Positions 1-6,726 of a stretch of 13,001 bases of DNA are shown piece by piece. The stretch's first letter is position 1; the number at the start of each line of letters is the position of its first letter. The translations under genes and the position numbers were made by a program. Origin of the DNA: an uncultured Collinsella sp. (lineage in GTDB: Bacteria > Actinomycetota > Coriobacteriia > Coriobacteriales > Coriobacteriaceae). The notes under the pieces are model-generated. The model was not told the origin of the DNA and made no database searches. It saw only the letters and a list, made by a program, of their open reading frames with translations. The stretch is from NCBI GenBank assembly GCA_900757385.1, contig CAAENO010000120.1:1-13001 (forward strand), given 5' to 3'.

Positions 1-582
1 CCAGGTCGCCACCGGAGAATCGATACCCGACGACAGCAGCGTCACGACCTTGCCGGCAGAACCCACCGGCAGACCGCCCACGCCGCGCTCGGAGCGCGCA
101 TACACGTAGACGCTACCCTGGACCACCAATACGTGCACCATAGCGTCAGGATCGTGCATCTGGACCTTTTTATCAGGAAACGCCTCACACAGCACCTCGC
201 CCACCTGACGATTGATATCGATCGAGGTGAGCTCATAGTCAGTATTGGAGCGCTTGGCGTGCACCTTAAACGAATCGAAGGAACCAAACTCGCGCAGCGC
301 CTTCACGGCGGCGGCGCAGTACTCCTGCGGGTCGCGGTTGGTGTGATACGCCAAAGACACACGAGCAACGCCGGGGACGGTGCGGATGACACGCGCCGCC
401 TCGTCGGCCTGATGCTCGTTAAAGGTCACGAGGATATAACCGGAAATTCGAGACACGGCGTTCACGGAAAAGGCGGCCAAGGCCGCCTTAATGTTATCCA
501 TGAGGATATGCTCAAAATGTGCGCGGTTCTTGCCCTTCAGTCCAACCTCGTGATAGTGGACTAGGCAGACGCGAGCCGCCAT
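1..582 (-). CDS. thiI: tRNA 4-thiouridine synthetase ThiI, N-terminal part (cut by window edge)
   Basis: ThiI activates U8 of tRNA with ATP and inserts sulfur to give 4-thiouridine; in many bacteria it also feeds sulfur to thiazole synthesis. The visible 194 residues (no stop) begin MAARVCLVHYHEVGLKGKNR, the usual ThiI opening, followed by the ferredoxin-like and THUMP RNA-binding region (about residues 5-165). Then comes the linker GVGGLPVGSAGKV and the start of the PP-loop ATPase, LLSSGIDSPVA (about residues 182-192). The usual motif is SGGIDS; here the first Gly is Ser. The C-terminal catalytic part lies left of the window. The ATG immediately follows the rpoZ stop (TAA|ATG), with no clear Shine-Dalgarno, so translation is probably coupled to rpoZ. 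It is the fourth gene of the mihF-gmk-rpoZ-thiI cluster. The family call is firm; whether a rhodanese domain is present cannot be seen. Confidence 0.93.
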   Translation of the reverse strand, partial: MAARVCLVHYHEVGLKGKNRAHFEHILMDNIKAALAAFSVNAVSRISGYILVTFNEHQADEAARVIRTVPGVARVSLAYHTNRDPQEYCAAAVKALREFGSFDSFKVHAKRSNTDYELTSIDINRQVGEVLCEAFPDKKVQMHDPDAMVHVLVVQGSVYVYARSERGVGGLPVGSAGKVVTLLSSGIDSPVATW

Positions 583-864
583 TTAGGCTTCAGCAACCTT
601 GTGGCCGAGCGCCTTCTCGTAACGGGCCTCGTCGTAAGAGATGTCGCCGTCGACAATCTCGTCCATAGCCATCGAGATGGTATCGGCACCGGAAAGCCCG
701 ATGGTGATGTCATCGACATCCTGGACGGCAAGCACGCGGTTGTGCTGGCCACGCAGCATGCTATTGATGTCGCAGGCGCGCTTGGAGGCAAGCGAAGCGA
801 GCAGGAAGCGGTTGTGATCGGTCTTCTCCAGAAGATCGTCAATGCAAGGCTTTACAACGGACAC
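583..864 (-). CDS. rpoZ: DNA-directed RNA polymerase omega subunit
   Basis: This is a 93-residue omega subunit, a normal length for actinobacteria. Omega is the small RNA polymerase subunit that clamps and stabilises beta prime during assembly. Recognisable family features are the N-terminal PCIDDLLEKTDHNRFLLASL segment and the following ASKRACDIN, matching the conserved Y/FxLV..A..RARQI core, then a less conserved acidic tail with YEKALGHKVAEA. The start chosen is GTG at 864; it lies 5 nt after the gmk stop, and the sequence AAAGGATCTGAGG upstream offers a usable ribosome binding site that overlaps the gmk stop. The stop abuts the thiI ATG. Its position directly after gmk is the widely conserved gmk-rpoZ pairing, which supports the call. 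Confidence 0.93.
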   Translation of the reverse strand: MSVVKPCIDDLLEKTDHNRFLLASLASKRACDINSMLRGQHNRVLAVQDVDDITIGLSGADTISMAMDEIVDGDISYDEARYEKALGHKVAEA

Positions 865-869
865 GGACC

Positions 870-1439
870 TCAGATCCTTTCATGCATATCGAGAACGCGA
901 ACGAGCTCATCGGTCGCGCGGTCGAGATCGTCATTCACCACGACGTCGTCGTAGCGGTCGGCAAGGGCAAGCTCATCGGCGGCGTTTGCCATACGCAGCT
1001 CAATCGTCTCGGGCGTCTCGGTACCGCGACCGACTAGACGCTCGCGGAGCACCTCAAGCGAAGGCGGCTTGATAAAGATCAGCACGGCCTCGGGGAAACG
1101 CTCCTTCACCTGCAGGGCGCCCTGGACATCGATCTCCAAAATCAGAGACGAGCCCGAGGCGAGCTTGGATGTGACCTCGCTCACCAACGTGCCGTAGCAG
1201 TTACCGTGGACCTCGGCCCACTCAACAAACTCACCGTTTGCCACGCGGCGGTCGAACTCCTCACGCGTCAGAAAAAAGTAGTTGACGCCGTCGACCTCAC
1301 CTTTGCGTGGTGCTCGCGTGGTAGCCGAAACCGTCAGACCCAGGTTCGAGCGGCGCTCGCGCACACGAGTGACGAGCGTACCCTTGCCTGCGCCTGACGG
1401 TCCAGAAATCACAAAGAGCTTGGAATCCTGAGCGCTCAC
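870..1439 (-). CDS. gmk: Guanylate kinase
   Basis: Guanylate kinase phosphorylates GMP (and dGMP) with ATP to GDP, an essential cytoplasmic step in purine nucleotide supply. The 189-residue protein has the typical length. It carries the P-loop GPSGAGKGTL at residues 13-22, the GMP-binding region with TTRAPRKGEVDGVNYFF (about 41-57), and the EWAEVHGNCYGT segment (about 73-84). ILEIDVQGALQVK follows, and RLVGRGTETPETIELR represents the LID region. The start is GTG at 1439, directly abutting the mihF stop (TAA|GTG). No good Shine-Dalgarno is visible, so translational coupling to mihF is likely. Gene order mihF-gmk-rpoZ is a known actinobacterial arrangement. Confidence 0.97.
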   Translation of the reverse strand: MSAQDSKLFVISGPSGAGKGTLVTRVRERRSNLGLTVSATTRAPRKGEVDGVNYFFLTREEFDRRVANGEFVEWAEVHGNCYGTLVSEVTSKLASGSSLILEIDVQGALQVKERFPEAVLIFIKPPSLEVLRERLVGRGTETPETIELRMANAADELALADRYDDVVVNDDLDRATDELVRVLDMHERI

Positions 1440-1748
1440 TTATTTGGTCAGCTGCTCGAGGAGCTGCTCGCGCTGACGGACACCGAGGCCCTGGACGCGA
1501 CGAGTAGCGGAGATACCGAGCTCCTCCATGATCTTGGCGGCCTTGGCCTTGCCATAACCGGGGAGAGACTCGATGAGGGTGGAAACCTTCATGCGGGAAG
1601 CGATGGGGTCATCGGAGTTGAGCACGGACTCGAGGGACTTCTCGCCCTTCTTGATCTGCTCGCGAAGCTCAGCGCGGGCGTGACGTGCGGCAGCAGCCTT
1701 CTCAAGAGCCTGCTTGCGCTGCTCGTCGGTAAGCTGAGGGAGTGCCAT
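1440..1748 (-). CDS. mihF: Integration host factor, actinobacterial type (mIHF)
   Basis: This is a 102-residue basic DNA-binding protein of the mycobacterial/Streptomyces IHF family, unrelated to HU-like IHF of proteobacteria. Known members bend or compact DNA and assist phage integration and nucleoid organisation. A long basic, Ala-rich helix (about residues 8-34, AAAARHARAELREQIKKG) precedes a helix-two-turn-helix/HhH-like segment, TLIESLPGYGKAKAAKIM (about 57-74), and the conserved RRVQGLGVRQREQLLEQL tail. The start is ATG at 1748, because GGAGGT lies at 1758-1753 at correct spacing; the longer reading from TTG at 1760 would put that site inside the gene. First gene of the mihF-gmk-rpoZ-thiI cluster, with a hairpin-bearing 5' UTR. 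Confidence 0.93.
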   Translation of the reverse strand: MALPQLTDEQRKQALEKAAAARHARAELREQIKKGEKSLESVLNSDDPIASRMKVSTLIESLPGYGKAKAAKIMEELGISATRRVQGLGVRQREQLLEQLTK

Positions 1749-1789
1749 TCGTACCTCCAAATAGTTGGGTTATATCTGATTCAATAATT

Positions 1790-1821
1790 GGCATTTTAGC
1801 ACGTAGAACGTACAAAATGCC
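1790..1821 (-). repeat. Strong hairpin in the 5' UTR of mihF
   Basis: On the minus strand GGCATTTT pairs perfectly with AAAATGCC, and the inner GTACG pairs with CGTGC (one T-G wobble) around a TTCTA loop, with one bulged T. This gives a stem of 13 pairs about 40 nt upstream of the mihF start. There is no U-run after it in the mihF direction, so it does not look like an intrinsic terminator. It could stabilise the mRNA, bind a protein (perhaps mIHF itself) or be an operator. Role unknown. Confidence 0.6.
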
Positions 1822-1836
1822 TAATCGCGGCTCCAT

Positions 1837-1869
1837 AGGTTAGACGATACCCGCAAAAAGTGCAATATA
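1837..1869 (-). promoter_or_regulatory. Candidate promoter of the mihF operon
   Basis: On the minus strand TTGCAC (1865-1860) is separated by 17 nt from TAACCT (1842-1837), an imperfect sigma-70 type pair. An alternative -10, TATATT (1869-1864), lies slightly upstream with a poor -35. Either would start transcription ahead of the 1790-1821 hairpin. A promoter is expected here because the pyr operon ends about 120 nt upstream; the exact boxes are uncertain. Confidence 0.35.
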
Positions 1870-1884
1870 CTGCGCCCAAAGTTA

Positions 1885-1942
1885 AGCCCCTGACCTGCGA
1901 TTCCACACAAAGGATGGGAAAGTTTACGCAGGCACAGGGGCT
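1885..1942. terminator. Long imperfect stem between pyrF and mihF, probable terminator
   Basis: AGCCCCTG (1885-1892) pairs with CAGGGGCT (1935-1942), and inside it CCTGCG (1894-1899) pairs with CGCAGG (1927-1932), with a further TTCC/GGAA pairing. This is two stacked stems of 8 and 6 pairs around a large loop. Read on the plus strand it is followed by CTATTTTGTG, the same kind of tail seen at the far-right hairpin. Read on the minus strand it is followed only by TTAACTTT. Position argues for ending the pyr operon, while the U-run favours the plus strand, so it may be bidirectional. Confidence 0.45.
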
Positions 1943-1987
1943 ATTTTGTGCTAATGAGACCCAAAAGTGGTGACTTAGGGGAATCTT

Positions 1988-2704
1988 TTACGCGACGTTT
2001 TCGACCAGCTCGGCGACGATGGCGTCAAAGGCGGCAACCGGATCGTCGGCACCGGTGATGGGACGGCCCACCACAATGTGGCTTGCGCCACGCTCGATAG
2101 CCTGGGAAGGCGTCGCCACGCGGGACTGGTCACCAAGGGCGGCACCCACCGGACGCACACCCGGAGTTACGATCAGGGCATCAGGACCCAGCAGCTCACG
2201 CATGTCATGAGCCTCCATCGGTGAGCACACGATGCCATCGATGCCGTTGGCCTGAGCAAGCTTTGCCAAGCGGGCGGCCTCCTCGGCCACGGGCGACTCG
2301 ACGCCGATCTCGCTCAAGGCATCCTGATTCATGCTCGTGAGCACGGTGATGGCGACGAGCTTGGCGCGGTCCTCACGCGCCTCCTCGGCACCCTCGCGGC
2401 AGGCAGCGAGCATAGCACCCGAGCCCAGGCCGTGGACCGAAAGCAGGTCGGCACCGGCAAGCGAGGCCGAGCGGGCAGCGCCGCGCACCTGATGCGGAAT
2501 GTCATGGAACTTAAGGTCGAGGAAGACCTTAAAGCCAAGGTCCTTAAAGGTCTTGACGATCTGGGGACCCTCAGCGTAATAGAGCGTCATGCCGACCTTG
2601 AGCCAGGCGGCATGGCCCGAAAGCTCGTGGGCGAGCTCGAGCGCGCGCTCACGGTCGCAGTCGAGGGCGACGATAACACGGTCGCGGGCATCATTCTCTA
2701 GCAT
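1988..2704 (-). CDS. pyrF: Orotidine 5'-phosphate decarboxylase
   Basis: PyrF decarboxylates OMP to UMP, the last step of de novo pyrimidine synthesis. The 238-residue protein is of normal class I (PyrF type 1) length. It shows VIVALDCD (residues 10-17), the catalytic DLKFHDIP block (63-70, with the Asp-Lys-Asp charge network), DLLSVHGLGSG in the middle, and the C-terminal phosphate-binding VTPGVRP (about 179-185) and VGRPIT motifs. The ATG at 2704 overlaps the pyrD stop (ATGCTAG), typical of coupled operon genes, with only a weak GGTGGG upstream. It is the last gene of the pyr operon; a long stem-loop follows about 45 nt downstream. Confidence 0.97.
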   Translation of the reverse strand: MLENDARDRVIVALDCDRERALELAHELSGHAAWLKVGMTLYYAEGPQIVKTFKDLGFKVFLDLKFHDIPHQVRGAARSASLAGADLLSVHGLGSGAMLAACREGAEEAREDRAKLVAITVLTSMNQDALSEIGVESPVAEEAARLAKLAQANGIDGIVCSPMEAHDMRELLGPDALIVTPGVRPVGAALGDQSRVATPSQAIERGASHIVVGRPITGADDPVAAFDAIVAELVENVA

Positions 2705-3621
2705 TCGAAAGCACCCACCAGCTCGTTGATGTCCTTTACGACCTGGGACTCGGCCCAGGCCTCGAGCTCATGCGCGATCTTAAGCGAAGCACACGGATCG
2801 ACGAAGTTGGCCATGCCGACCGACACGCAGGTGGCGCCGGCCAGGATAAACTCAGCCGCATCCTCGCCAGTCATGACACCGCCGACACCGTTGATGGGGA
2901 TATCGACGGCCTGGGCAACCTCCCAGACCATGCGCACGGCGATGTGGTGGCAAAGCGGGCCAGAAAGGCCGCCCTTGGGCTTGGCCACGCGGGACTTGCG
3001 GGTATGAACATCGATGGCCATGCCTTGGATGGAGTTAATGACCGAAAGGCCGTCGGCTCCCGCGGCCTCGAGAGCCTTGGCAATCTCGGCGACGTTAACC
3101 GGAGCCATCTTGACGAACAGCGGCTTATCGGTCACCTTACGGCAGGCGGCCATGACGGAAGAGGCGCCCTCGGGCGTAGAGCCCATGGCGGCACCGCCGG
3201 CGGCGATGTTGGGGCAGCTCACGTTGATCTCGTAGCCGGCAGCCCAGGGGCATAGCTCGACATACATCTCGAGCGCGCGCACAAACTCATCAACGGAGTG
3301 CCCGGCAACCTGGCAAATGACCTGGCAACCGTCCTTGGACAGCTGCTCGAGCCACGGGCCGGACTCACGGGCAAAGGCGGCCACGCCGGGGTTCTGAAGA
3401 CCCACGGAGTTGATCATACCGCCGGGAATTTCGGCCATGCGGGGCGCGGGATTGCCGGGCCAGGGCTCGGCAGCGCAACCCTTGGTGGTGATGGCGCCCA
3501 GCTGGGAAACATCAAAGAAGTTCTGGAACTGCCAACCGTAGCCAAAGGTACCGGCTGCGGTGTTAATGGGGTTCTGCATCTTGACGCCGCCGAAATCGAC
3601 GGCCATGTTAACGGTACCCAC
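2698..3621 (-). CDS. pyrD: Dihydroorotate dehydrogenase B, catalytic subunit
   Basis: PyrD (class 1B) oxidises dihydroorotate to orotate on FMN and passes electrons through PyrK to NAD+. With GTG at 3621 it is 307 residues. It shows the N-terminal VKMQNPINTAAGTFGYG block, NSVGLQNPG, and EINVSCPN with the class 1 catalytic Cys (C136). FVKMAPV, the glycine-rich INGVGGVMTGEDAAEFILAGA and the FMN-phosphate site follow. The GTG overlaps the pyrK stop by one base (TAGTG) and has GGTGG about 7 nt upstream; ATG at 3606 (302 residues) is the alternative. The adjacent pyrK supports class 1B rather than fumarate-dependent 1A. Confidence 0.95.
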   Translation of the reverse strand: MGTVNMAVDFGGVKMQNPINTAAGTFGYGWQFQNFFDVSQLGAITTKGCAAEPWPGNPAPRMAEIPGGMINSVGLQNPGVAAFARESGPWLEQLSKDGCQVICQVAGHSVDEFVRALEMYVELCPWAAGYEINVSCPNIAAGGAAMGSTPEGASSVMAACRKVTDKPLFVKMAPVNVAEIAKALEAAGADGLSVINSIQGMAIDVHTRKSRVAKPKGGLSGPLCHHIAVRMVWEVAQAVDIPINGVGGVMTGEDAAEFILAGATCVSVGMANFVDPCASLKIAHELEAWAESQVVKDINELVGAFEC

Positions 3622-4412
3622 TAGAAGACCACCACCTTGGAAGCATCGAACACGGGGCCGCACATGCAAGCACCCTTCATACCGTCGACCGTCTCGACAT
3701 TGCAGGTGTTGCAGGCGCCAAAGCCACAGCTCATCATGCGCTCAAGCGACACCTCGCAGTACGCACCGGCCTCGGCGGCAGCGGCGGCGACTTTCTTCAT
3801 CATGACGGCGGGGCCGCAGCTGGCGACGTAGTCGTAGCCGCCCTCGCCAAGCAGCTCGGCTGCCGGATCGGTGCAAAAACCGTGCGTGCCGAGCGAACCG
3901 TCGTCGGTGCACACGTTAACCGTGGCGCCCAGCGCACGGAACTCATCGACACCCACGACTTTGGAAGCGGTGCCAAAGCCCAGGCACACGTCCACATCAA
4001 CACCCTGCTCGGCAAGCATGCCGGCAAGACACAGCACAGGCGGAACGCCGATGCCACCGGCGACGAGCAGTGCCTTCCTGGTGCCCTCGGGTACCATCCA
4101 GCCACGGCCACCGGGGCCCAACAGGTTAGAGGTGGAGCCAGGGCCCATCTGGGACAAACGGCGGGTATCGTCGCCCACGACGGCGTACCACAGCTCGACG
4201 GTGCCGGCCTCGGCGTCGGCGCGATAGAAGCTCAGGGGCACGCGAAGCAGCGAGGAGGCATCGCCGGGCACGGCAATGTTCACAAACTGACCGGGCTTGA
4301 GCGCACTTGCAAGCTTGGGGGCCGAGATTACGAGCGAGAAGATGCCCTCGGCGATCTCCTTGTTCGAGACGACCTCGAAGTCGTGCATGCGTGCAGTGGA
4401 AGGTGTGGGCAT
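3621..4412 (-). CDS. pyrK: Dihydroorotate dehydrogenase B, electron transfer subunit
   Basis: PyrK carries FAD and a [2Fe-2S] cluster and shuttles electrons from PyrD to NAD+. The 263-residue protein has an N-terminal ferredoxin-reductase-like FAD domain with LKPGQFVNI and RVPLSFY (the RxxLS type flavin motif), then the NAD-binding LLVAGGIGVPPVLCLA. A C-terminal cluster domain carries cysteines C229, C234, C237 and C249 in the pattern C-x4-C-x2-C-x11-C. An extra Cys (C251) stands where many PyrK proteins have Asp (CxDGPVF becomes CMCGPVF). The ATG at 4412 has TTGGAG 5 nt upstream. The pyrC stop is 92 nt upstream, the only sizeable gap in the operon, and that gap contains two hairpins. Confidence 0.95.
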   Translation of the reverse strand: MPTPSTARMHDFEVVSNKEIAEGIFSLVISAPKLASALKPGQFVNIAVPGDASSLLRVPLSFYRADAEAGTVELWYAVVGDDTRRLSQMGPGSTSNLLGPGGRGWMVPEGTRKALLVAGGIGVPPVLCLAGMLAEQGVDVDVCLGFGTASKVVGVDEFRALGATVNVCTDDGSLGTHGFCTDPAAELLGEGGYDYVASCGPAVMMKKVAAAAAEAGAYCEVSLERMMSCGFGACNTCNVETVDGMKGACMCGPVFDASKVVVF

Positions 4413-4427
4413 AGACGCTCCAATCCC

Positions 4428-4443
4428 CCATGCGGTTGCATGG
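4428..4443 (-). repeat. Small hairpin before the pyrK ribosome binding site
   Basis: On the minus strand CCATGC pairs with GCATGG around AACC, a perfect 6-bp stem ending 5 nt before the TTGGAG ribosome binding site of pyrK. It may tune pyrK translation or be incidental; nothing else points to a role. Confidence 0.35.
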
Positions 4444-4459
4444 TTCAGGCGAACAGAAA

Positions 4460-4484
4460 GCGCGGCACCGCAAGGGCGCCGCGC
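4460..4484 (-). terminator. Terminator-like hairpin between pyrC and pyrK
   Basis: On the minus strand GCGCGGC pairs with GCCGCGC (7 G/C pairs). A short inner GG/CC pairing is capped by the loop TTGC. It is followed by TTTCTGTT, a moderate U-rich tail. It lies 20 nt after the pyrC stop and about 48 nt before pyrK. It looks like a leaky intrinsic terminator or an mRNA stability element inside the operon, which could lower pyrKDF expression relative to pyrBC. Confidence 0.5.
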
Positions 4485-4504
4485 ACAAAAGCGATAAGGC
4501 TATG

Positions 4505-5794
4505 CTAGCAGATGCAGCCGTCGGCGAGCGTCTGCTTGCCGCCGACAAACACATCGGTGGCACGACCGGTGAGCGTGCGGCCGGCAAAACCGGAATTCTC
4601 GGCACGCGACTCGTAGCCGTCCTCGCCGACCGTCCAGGTGGCGGACGCGTCGAACACGGTCAGGTCGGCAACAGAGCCCGCCTTGACCTGAACCTGGTCA
4701 AGGCCCAGGATCTCACGAGGCTTGATGGCCATGAGCTCGACCATGCGGCCCATGCTCATCTTGCCCGTGTTGACCAGCTCGGTGAGCACGAGCGACAGCG
4801 AGGTCTCGAGGCCGATCATGCCGAAGGGCGCAAGCTCGAACTCGCGCGCCTTCTCCCACGGAGTGTGGGGAGCGTGATCGGTGACGATAGCGTCGACGGT
4901 GCCGTCGATGACGCCCTGGCGGATGGCCTCGGCGTCCGCCTCGGTACGCAGCGGCGGGTTGACCTTGAGCGAGGTGTTGTAGGTCTCGTCCAGGTCGTTC
5001 TCGGTCAGGAACATGTGATGCGGCGTGGCCTCGCAGGTAACCTGAACGCCAGCGGCCTTGCCGGCACGCACGAGCTCCAGGCCATGGGCGGTGGAGATGT
5101 GCTGGATGTGCAGCTTGGCGCCGGTCAGCTTGGCAATCTCGATGTCGCGGGCGATCTGGAGCTCCTCGCCGACAGCCGGCCAGCCCTCGAGAGCCAGACG
5201 GGTCGAGACCTTGCCCTCATTGATCTGGCCGTGACCGACCAGGTCCTCGTCCTGGCAGTGGCTCATAAAGACCTTGCCGAACATCTTGCCGTAGTCCATG
5301 CAGCGACGGAGCATGCCCGCGCCCTGCACGCCGCGACCGTCGTCGGTGAAGGCGACGGCGCCGTGGGCGACCATATCGCCCATCTCGGACATGGCCTCAC
5401 CCTTAAGACCGCGGGTCATGGCGCCCGACGGATAGACGCGGCAGTGACCGACCTCGGCAGCACGGGACTTGACAAACTCCACGACGGTGCCGTTATCGGT
5501 GACCGGATCGGTGTTGGGCATGGAGCACACGCCGGTAAAGCCGCCCTTGGCAGCTGCGCGGGTGCCGCTCTCGATGTCCTCTTTGACCTCGTAGCCGGGC
5601 TCGCGAAGGTGAACGTGCATATCCACCAGGCCGGGTACGAGGTACTTGCCGGAAAGGTCGCGGACCTCGGCTCCCTCGACGGCGAGATTCTCGCCGACCT
5701 CGGCGATCTTGTCGCCGTCAATCAGGACGTCAACGACACCGTCAAGCTCGACGGACGGGTCGACGACGTGGGCATTCTTAAGAAGCAAGGCCAT
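4505..5794 (-). CDS. pyrC: Dihydroorotase
   Basis: Dihydroorotase closes N-carbamoyl-aspartate to dihydroorotate, step three of pyrimidine synthesis. The 429-residue protein belongs to the class I (allantoinase-like amidohydrolase) group. It has an N-terminal beta-sandwich strand (ALLLKNAHVVDP), the metal-binding DMHVHLREPG (H60, H62), and CSMPNTDPV. Later come IQHIST with a metal His, CEATPHH, VTDHAPH with the catalytic Asp, and a C-terminal return to the small domain (GRATDVFVGGKQ). The ATG at 5794 is chosen because GGAGGT lies 7-8 nt upstream; it sits inside the 3' end of pyrB, so the genes overlap by 17 nt. An in-frame extension to 5950 exists but is antisense-like noise within pyrB. Confidence 0.97.
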   Translation of the reverse strand: MALLLKNAHVVDPSVELDGVVDVLIDGDKIAEVGENLAVEGAEVRDLSGKYLVPGLVDMHVHLREPGYEVKEDIESGTRAAAKGGFTGVCSMPNTDPVTDNGTVVEFVKSRAAEVGHCRVYPSGAMTRGLKGEAMSEMGDMVAHGAVAFTDDGRGVQGAGMLRRCMDYGKMFGKVFMSHCQDEDLVGHGQINEGKVSTRLALEGWPAVGEELQIARDIEIAKLTGAKLHIQHISTAHGLELVRAGKAAGVQVTCEATPHHMFLTENDLDETYNTSLKVNPPLRTEADAEAIRQGVIDGTVDAIVTDHAPHTPWEKAREFELAPFGMIGLETSLSLVLTELVNTGKMSMGRMVELMAIKPREILGLDQVQVKAGSVADLTVFDASATWTVGEDGYESRAENSGFAGRTLTGRATDVFVGGKQTLADGCIC

Positions 5795-6722
5795 TATCGG
5801 CACCTCCAAGCAGCAGATACAGGATAGCCATACGCACGCAGATACCGGCGTAGACCTGCTCCAGGATGACGGAGCGTTGCGGGTGGTCGGCCATATAGGA
5901 GTCGAACTCGACGCCGCGGTTGATGGGGCCCGGGTGGCAGATGATCGCATCGGGCTTCATGAGCTTCTCGCGGTCCTTGGTCAGGCCGAAGAGCTTGTGG
6001 TACTCGCGAATGGTCGGGAACGGGGCACCCTCGAGGCGCTCCTGCTGCACGCGCAGCATGTAGACGACGTCCAGCTCGGGCAGGACGGAATCGAGGTCGC
6101 TCGTCACGTGGTCGCAGCCCAGGACCTCGGGCGCCGGCGGCAGCAGCGTGCCGGGGGCGACGGCGTAGGTCTCGCAGCCCATAATCTTAAGGGCGGGGAT
6201 CAGCGAGCCGCAGACGCGGGAGTGCGCGATATCGCCGACGACGGCGACCTTCAAACCGTGGAAGTCACCCTTGTGCTCCCAGATGGTGTACAGGTCGAGC
6301 AGGGCCTGCGTGGGATGGTTGTGCTTGCCGTCGCCGGCGCAGATGACGCTCGCGGGCGAGTTCTGCGTGACGATGTAGGGAGCGCCGGCGTGCTTATCGC
6401 GCACGACAATGCAGTCGATCTTATAGGCGTTGAGGGTCTCGACGGTATCGACGAGGCTCTCGCCCTTGACCGTGGAGGTCGAAGAGCCGCCAAAGTTGAG
6501 GCTGTCGGCCGAAAGACGCTTCTCGGCAAGCTCGAAGGAGCTACGGGTGCGCGTCGAGGGCTCGTTGAACATGTTGACGATGGTCTTGCCCTTGAGCGTG
6601 GGGACCTTCTTGATCGCACGCTCGTTGACCTCGGAGAACGCCTTGGCGGTCTCGAGGATGAGCTTGATGTCCTCTTCGGAGTACTCAGTAATGTCAATCA
6701 GGTGCTTATGGTTGAACGCCAC
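5778..6722 (-). CDS. pyrB: Aspartate carbamoyltransferase, catalytic chain
   Basis: PyrB transfers the carbamoyl group of carbamoyl phosphate to aspartate, the committed step. The protein has 314 residues from GTG at 6722. It shows the carbamoyl-phosphate loop NEPSTRTRSSFE (S56-T-R-T-R60), GGSSTSTVKGESL (the flexible lysine loop), GDGKHNHPTQALLDLYT (about 130-146), VGDIAHSRV, and the C-terminal HPGPINRGVE. I prefer GTG 6722 because GGGAGGTGAG precedes it at good spacing; the in-frame GTG at 6734 lies within that binding site and would overlap pyrR. No pyrI regulatory chain gene is next to it, so the enzyme is probably unregulated allosterically, with control at transcription. The 3' end overlaps pyrC. 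Confidence 0.96.
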   Translation of the reverse strand: MAFNHKHLIDITEYSEEDIKLILETAKAFSEVNERAIKKVPTLKGKTIVNMFNEPSTRTRSSFELAEKRLSADSLNFGGSSTSTVKGESLVDTVETLNAYKIDCIVVRDKHAGAPYIVTQNSPASVICAGDGKHNHPTQALLDLYTIWEHKGDFHGLKVAVVGDIAHSRVCGSLIPALKIMGCETYAVAPGTLLPPAPEVLGCDHVTSDLDSVLPELDVVYMLRVQQERLEGAPFPTIREYHKLFGLTKDREKLMKPDAIICHPGPINRGVEFDSYMADHPQRSVILEQVYAGICVRMAILYLLLGGADNGLAS

Positions 6723-6726
6723 GGTA

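Noticed and set aside
3622..3669. N-terminal extension of pyrD into pyrK
   Set aside because: It lies inside the conserved cysteine-rich end of pyrK and adds residues not found in PyrD; the GTG at 3621 has a plausible ribosome binding site.
4430..5827. A 465-codon plus-strand open frame opposite pyrC
   Set aside because: Antisense shadow caused by the same codon bias; the pyrC reading has clear catalytic motifs while this one has none.
5795..5950. N-terminal extension of pyrC into pyrB
   Set aside because: The extension has no homology to dihydroorotases, and GGAGGT sits correctly before the ATG at 5794.
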